This document shows, one piece after another, positions 22,466 through 22,603 of a stretch of DNA of 22,603 bases. Under the pieces are notes generated by a model. That model saw only the letters and a list, made by a program, of their open reading frames with translations, was not told where the DNA came from and did no database searches. The position numbers and the translations under genes were made by a program. Every line of letters starts with the position of its first letter. Position 1 is the stretch's first letter. Origin of the DNA: Lachnospiraceae bacterium UBA2864 (GTDB lineage Bacteria > Bacillota > Clostridia > Lachnospirales > Lachnospiraceae); assembly GCA_002350525.1 (NCBI GenBank), contig DEFA01000017.1:1-22603 (forward strand). The letters run 5' to 3'.

Positions 22466-22603
22466 TTACCAATCCGAATCCCAATCGGAATCCCAGCTGT
22501 CCCAGCTATCCCAGTCTGAACCGGAATCCCAGTCATAATCATAAGAATCGTAACTGTCATATGAGTTATAGTCATTGTAGTCATAGCTGTCATATGAGTT
22601 ATA
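22466..22603 (-). CDS. C-terminal fragment of a minus-strand protein with Tyr/Asp/Ser/Trp repeat tail
   Basis: Reading the minus strand in from the window edge gives 45 uninterrupted codons ending at TAA (22466-22468). The product is almost only Y, D, S, N, W and G: it begins YNSYDSYDYNDYNSYDSYDS and ends DWDSWDSWDSDWDSDW. It lacks a start because the gene enters from the right edge. The regular hexa- to nonanucleotide pattern, the strong amino-acid bias, the converging lysA gene and the terminators after the stop codon support a real coding end. The family cannot be named from the tail; such acidic aromatic tails are usual on surface or membrane-associated proteins of Firmicutes, but that is a guess. 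Confidence 0.6.
   Translation of the reverse strand, partial: YNSYDSYDYNDYNSYDSYDSYDYDWDSGSDWDSWDSWDSDWDSDW

Noticed and set aside
22114..22593. 159-codon minus-strand frame starting with Met/Thr/Ile repeats
   Set aside because: It is a frame-shifted reading of the tail repeat that then runs through the terminators and antisense to lysA. The frame ending at 22466 explains the repeat better.
1..22603. CRISPR array, tRNA or rRNA genes, phage integration site
   Set aside because: No regular repeat-spacer pattern, cloverleaf with CCA-type acceptor, rRNA sequence or integrase other than the IS transposase was seen; intergenic space is small and mostly explained.

Overview
The window looks like chromosome from a Gram-positive, low-to-mid GC member of the Clostridia, most likely Lachnospiraceae (Butyrivibrio-like). 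The reasons are strong AGGAGG-type ribosome binding sites, sigma-A-type promoters, many intrinsic terminators, a TPP riboswitch with a transcription terminator, the dnaX-ybaB-recR order, a phosphofructokinase with GGNGS and PKTIDND motifs, and the low-GC variant form of diaminopimelate decarboxylase. The taxonomic placement is inference; no rRNA gene is present.

Layout. (1) 1-1744: an IS3-family (IS150-like) insertion sequence, cut at its left end by the window, with orfA and orfB joined by a -1 slippery site. It ends about 48 bp past the murG stop codon. (2) 1793-2857, minus strand: murG, divergent from pgm (3043-4761). The shared gap holds promoters for both genes and a 21-bp-periodic repeat. 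(3) 4829-8909: a TPP-riboswitch operon thiM-thiE-thiD-methyltransferase-tenA. It carries thiamine salvage functions (thiazole kinase, HMP kinase, coupling enzyme, TenA) and no de novo thiC, thiG or thiF. The methyltransferase is the unexplained member. (4) 8964-14266: a TetR-type regulator with three operator-like sites on a 14-bp period over its own start site, then a very large RND transporter with a coiled-coil insertion of about 330 residues, then pncC. (5) 14315-18126: dnaX, ybaB/ebfC, recR and a phosphofructokinase, followed by an 880-residue membrane-anchored protein of unknown function with a C39-peptidase-like but probably inactive C-terminus, and a terminator at 20831. (6) 21088-22359: lysA with its own promoter and upstream dyads. 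(7) 22466-22603, minus strand: the last 45 codons of a converging gene, encoding a Tyr/Asp/Ser/Trp low-complexity tail.

How the parts work together. The thi operon should be shut off by TPP through premature termination, and the aptamer segment AUGCCAA can pair with the terminator to act as antiterminator. The TetR gene probably represses itself and the RND gene. From tetR to the unknown protein (9060-20804) all genes lie on the plus strand with short gaps and no visible terminator, so the efflux promoter could read into the DNA-repair and glycolysis genes; a candidate internal promoter lies within the 3' end of pncC.

I found no CRISPR array, tRNA, rRNA or phage module. The most interesting items are the methyltransferase inside a thiamine salvage operon, the giant coiled-coil RND protein without visible partners, the triple operator array, and the large pseudo-C39 surface protein next to pfk.
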